From positions 4,717,287 through 4,781,286 of the forward strand of contig JAKCOZ010000015.1 in the NCBI GenBank assembly GCA_022605955.1: a stretch of 64,000 nt of DNA, in the 5' to 3' direction. The notes beneath the pieces were generated by a model. It was not told the origin of the DNA. It did no database searches and was given only the letters and a program-made list of their open reading frames with translations. Shown piece by piece: positions 62,801-64,000 of this stretch (position 1 is the stretch's first letter; the number at the start of each line of letters is the position of its first letter). Both the position numbers and the translations under genes were made by a program. Origin of the DNA: Rallus limicola (taxonomy: Eukaryota; Chordata; Aves; Gruiformes; Rallidae).

Positions 62801-64000
62801 ATTACATCATGCTGCTTGCTGCAGCTGCTGGCCAGCTGTTGTATACATGACTCTGGGAAGCGCCAGGTACAAAACTCAGCCTGAAGACTTCAGCCTGTCC
62901 AGCCTAAAGACCAAAATGCACCAAAGCTGCAGCAGAGACCTTGTCTTAGATGGAAGAAAATGCTTCCTTTGGGGAGGCTGGCCACTAAGCCCTGTCTGGC
63001 TGCTGCTGGCTGCATGGTGTGAAACACCTCGGTGCTGCTGGGGTGGGCATCCTGTCGGGTACCCAGCAGTGATGCTGTGATGCAGGCGGTGTTGTTTTCC
63101 CAGGTCAGACCTGCGAAGGGAACACTCCATGACTGTAACTAGCAAGCCAGGCTGGTTTTGGCATAACCACTCTGCTTTATAAGGGGTGCACTGAGCTGCT
63201 AAACCCACAGTTTTCCACTGGTTATTAAGCCCAGAAGCACTCATGCGGAGTTCCTCTTCAGGGCGGGGGGCTCTTGGGTAACTGCAGACTAAACCTGGCT
63301 GCAGTGTAACTTCTTTTTAATTTATTTTTAAACTTTAATCCTAACCTCCGGGTGAGGAAGTGGGAATTGTGAGCTGGCTTTGTAACTGGCTCTGCCAAAT
63401 GACTCGTCCGTCACCTGGACTGTGCTGCATCCTCCGGATGCCGTGCGGCACAGCCATGTCCTGCGGGACCAGCCCGATCTCAGCTCCAACCTTACAGGTC
63501 AGCCCGAACCTGCAGTCTGTTCCTGACAGTAAGCCAAGGAAACACTGTGTGTAGCTGTGAGGTGAAACACCAGGAGCGAAGAAGCTTTGGTGCGTGCGTA
63601 GTGATTGGGTACCGAATTGCTGCGCTCGCCACCTGGGGATTGGAATTGCTCTCCCGCTCTGGAGGCTGAATGGGCCGCACTGTGATAAGCAGTTTAATTG
63701 TTTCCTCACATCTGCAGCGGCGCCCGTAAAGCAAAGGGCTGTAAAGCGAAGGCAAGCTTGAACGGGAGCCCAGCGCACCTTCAGAGCCTCACCGCCCCTC
63801 TGCGACGCCGAGGCTGCGCTGGTCCTGGGGCTCGGGAGCATCTCTCGCCATACAGGCCTTATGCTCTCACCAAACTCTGTTCTCCTGCGCCATTCCATAG
63901 CGTCGAGCTGTCAGGTTTTCTTTCTGGGAAGTGTTTTGGATTTACTGAAATGGGAATGAGACTGTGAGCAGGGTCCAGTGGGTGCCAGTAACAGGGTACC

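Larger units (their letters stand above)
42525..64000 (+). other. Long stretch without recognisable coding exons; probable first intron of the unidentified plus-strand gene
   Basis: The CpG island tails off by about 43,800, and GC content then drops visibly for the remaining 20 kb. Many short frames exist on both strands, but none resembles a known protein. None combines a convincing acceptor, donor and coding composition. I found no tRNA-like or rRNA-like sequence. No clear CR1 copy stood out, unlike the BSN intron. A long first intron after a non-coding exon explains this best. Intergenic DNA or small unrecognised non-coding RNAs remain possible. Confidence 0.5.

Noticed and set aside
44000..64000. 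RNF123, IP6K1 or another 3p21 gene as coding content of the right-hand third
   Set aside because: I looked for remembered N-terminal sequences of RNF123 and IP6K1 in all frames listed and found none.

Overview
The window is vertebrate nuclear DNA, most likely from a bird. The evidence is CR1 LINE 3' ends with avian-type tails, short introns and closely packed GC-rich genes, and a gene order (BSN, APEH, MST1) matching human 3p21.31. I do not assign a species. All gene models were read by eye from reading frames, GT-AG boundaries and remembered protein families. No alignment or database search was run. || Layout. 1-11,903 is intron of BSN (Bassoon, presynaptic active-zone scaffold) with at least three CR1 fragments. 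11,904-24,968 (+) holds the seven 3'-most coding exons of BSN, including one 6,657-bp exon. The BSN 3'UTR appears to be spliced twice and ends at a poly(A) signal at 27,854. A CpG-rich promoter with CCAAT, ETS and GC-box motifs leads to APEH (28,345-32,649, +; 22 coding exons, 728 aa), the acylaminoacyl-peptide hydrolase. About 245 bp past its poly(A) signal begins a second, diverged, full-length APEH paralogue (32,925-37,470, +; 22 exons, 724 aa). Its 3' end meets, almost base for base, the 3' end of MST1 (42,037-37,702, -; 18 exons, 707 aa), the four-kringle, protease-dead growth factor MSP/HGFL. MST1 starts in a CpG island that also carries a probable non-coding first exon of an unidentified plus-strand gene, with its donor at 42,525. 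From there to 64,000 I found no coding exon. This is probably a long first intron, with two TATA-like motifs that could mark alternative promoters. || The four recognised genes do not form a pathway: BSN is synaptic, APEH is a cytosolic serine peptidase, MST1 is a secreted RON ligand. What links them is arrangement: short spacers, a tandem APEH duplication, a tail-to-tail overlap and a head-to-head promoter. The observations most worth following are the divergent APEH copy with an altered nucleophile elbow, a likely gene-conversion tract between the two APEH copies that includes intron sequence, and a BSN stop codon about 102 nt upstream of its last predicted exon junction.
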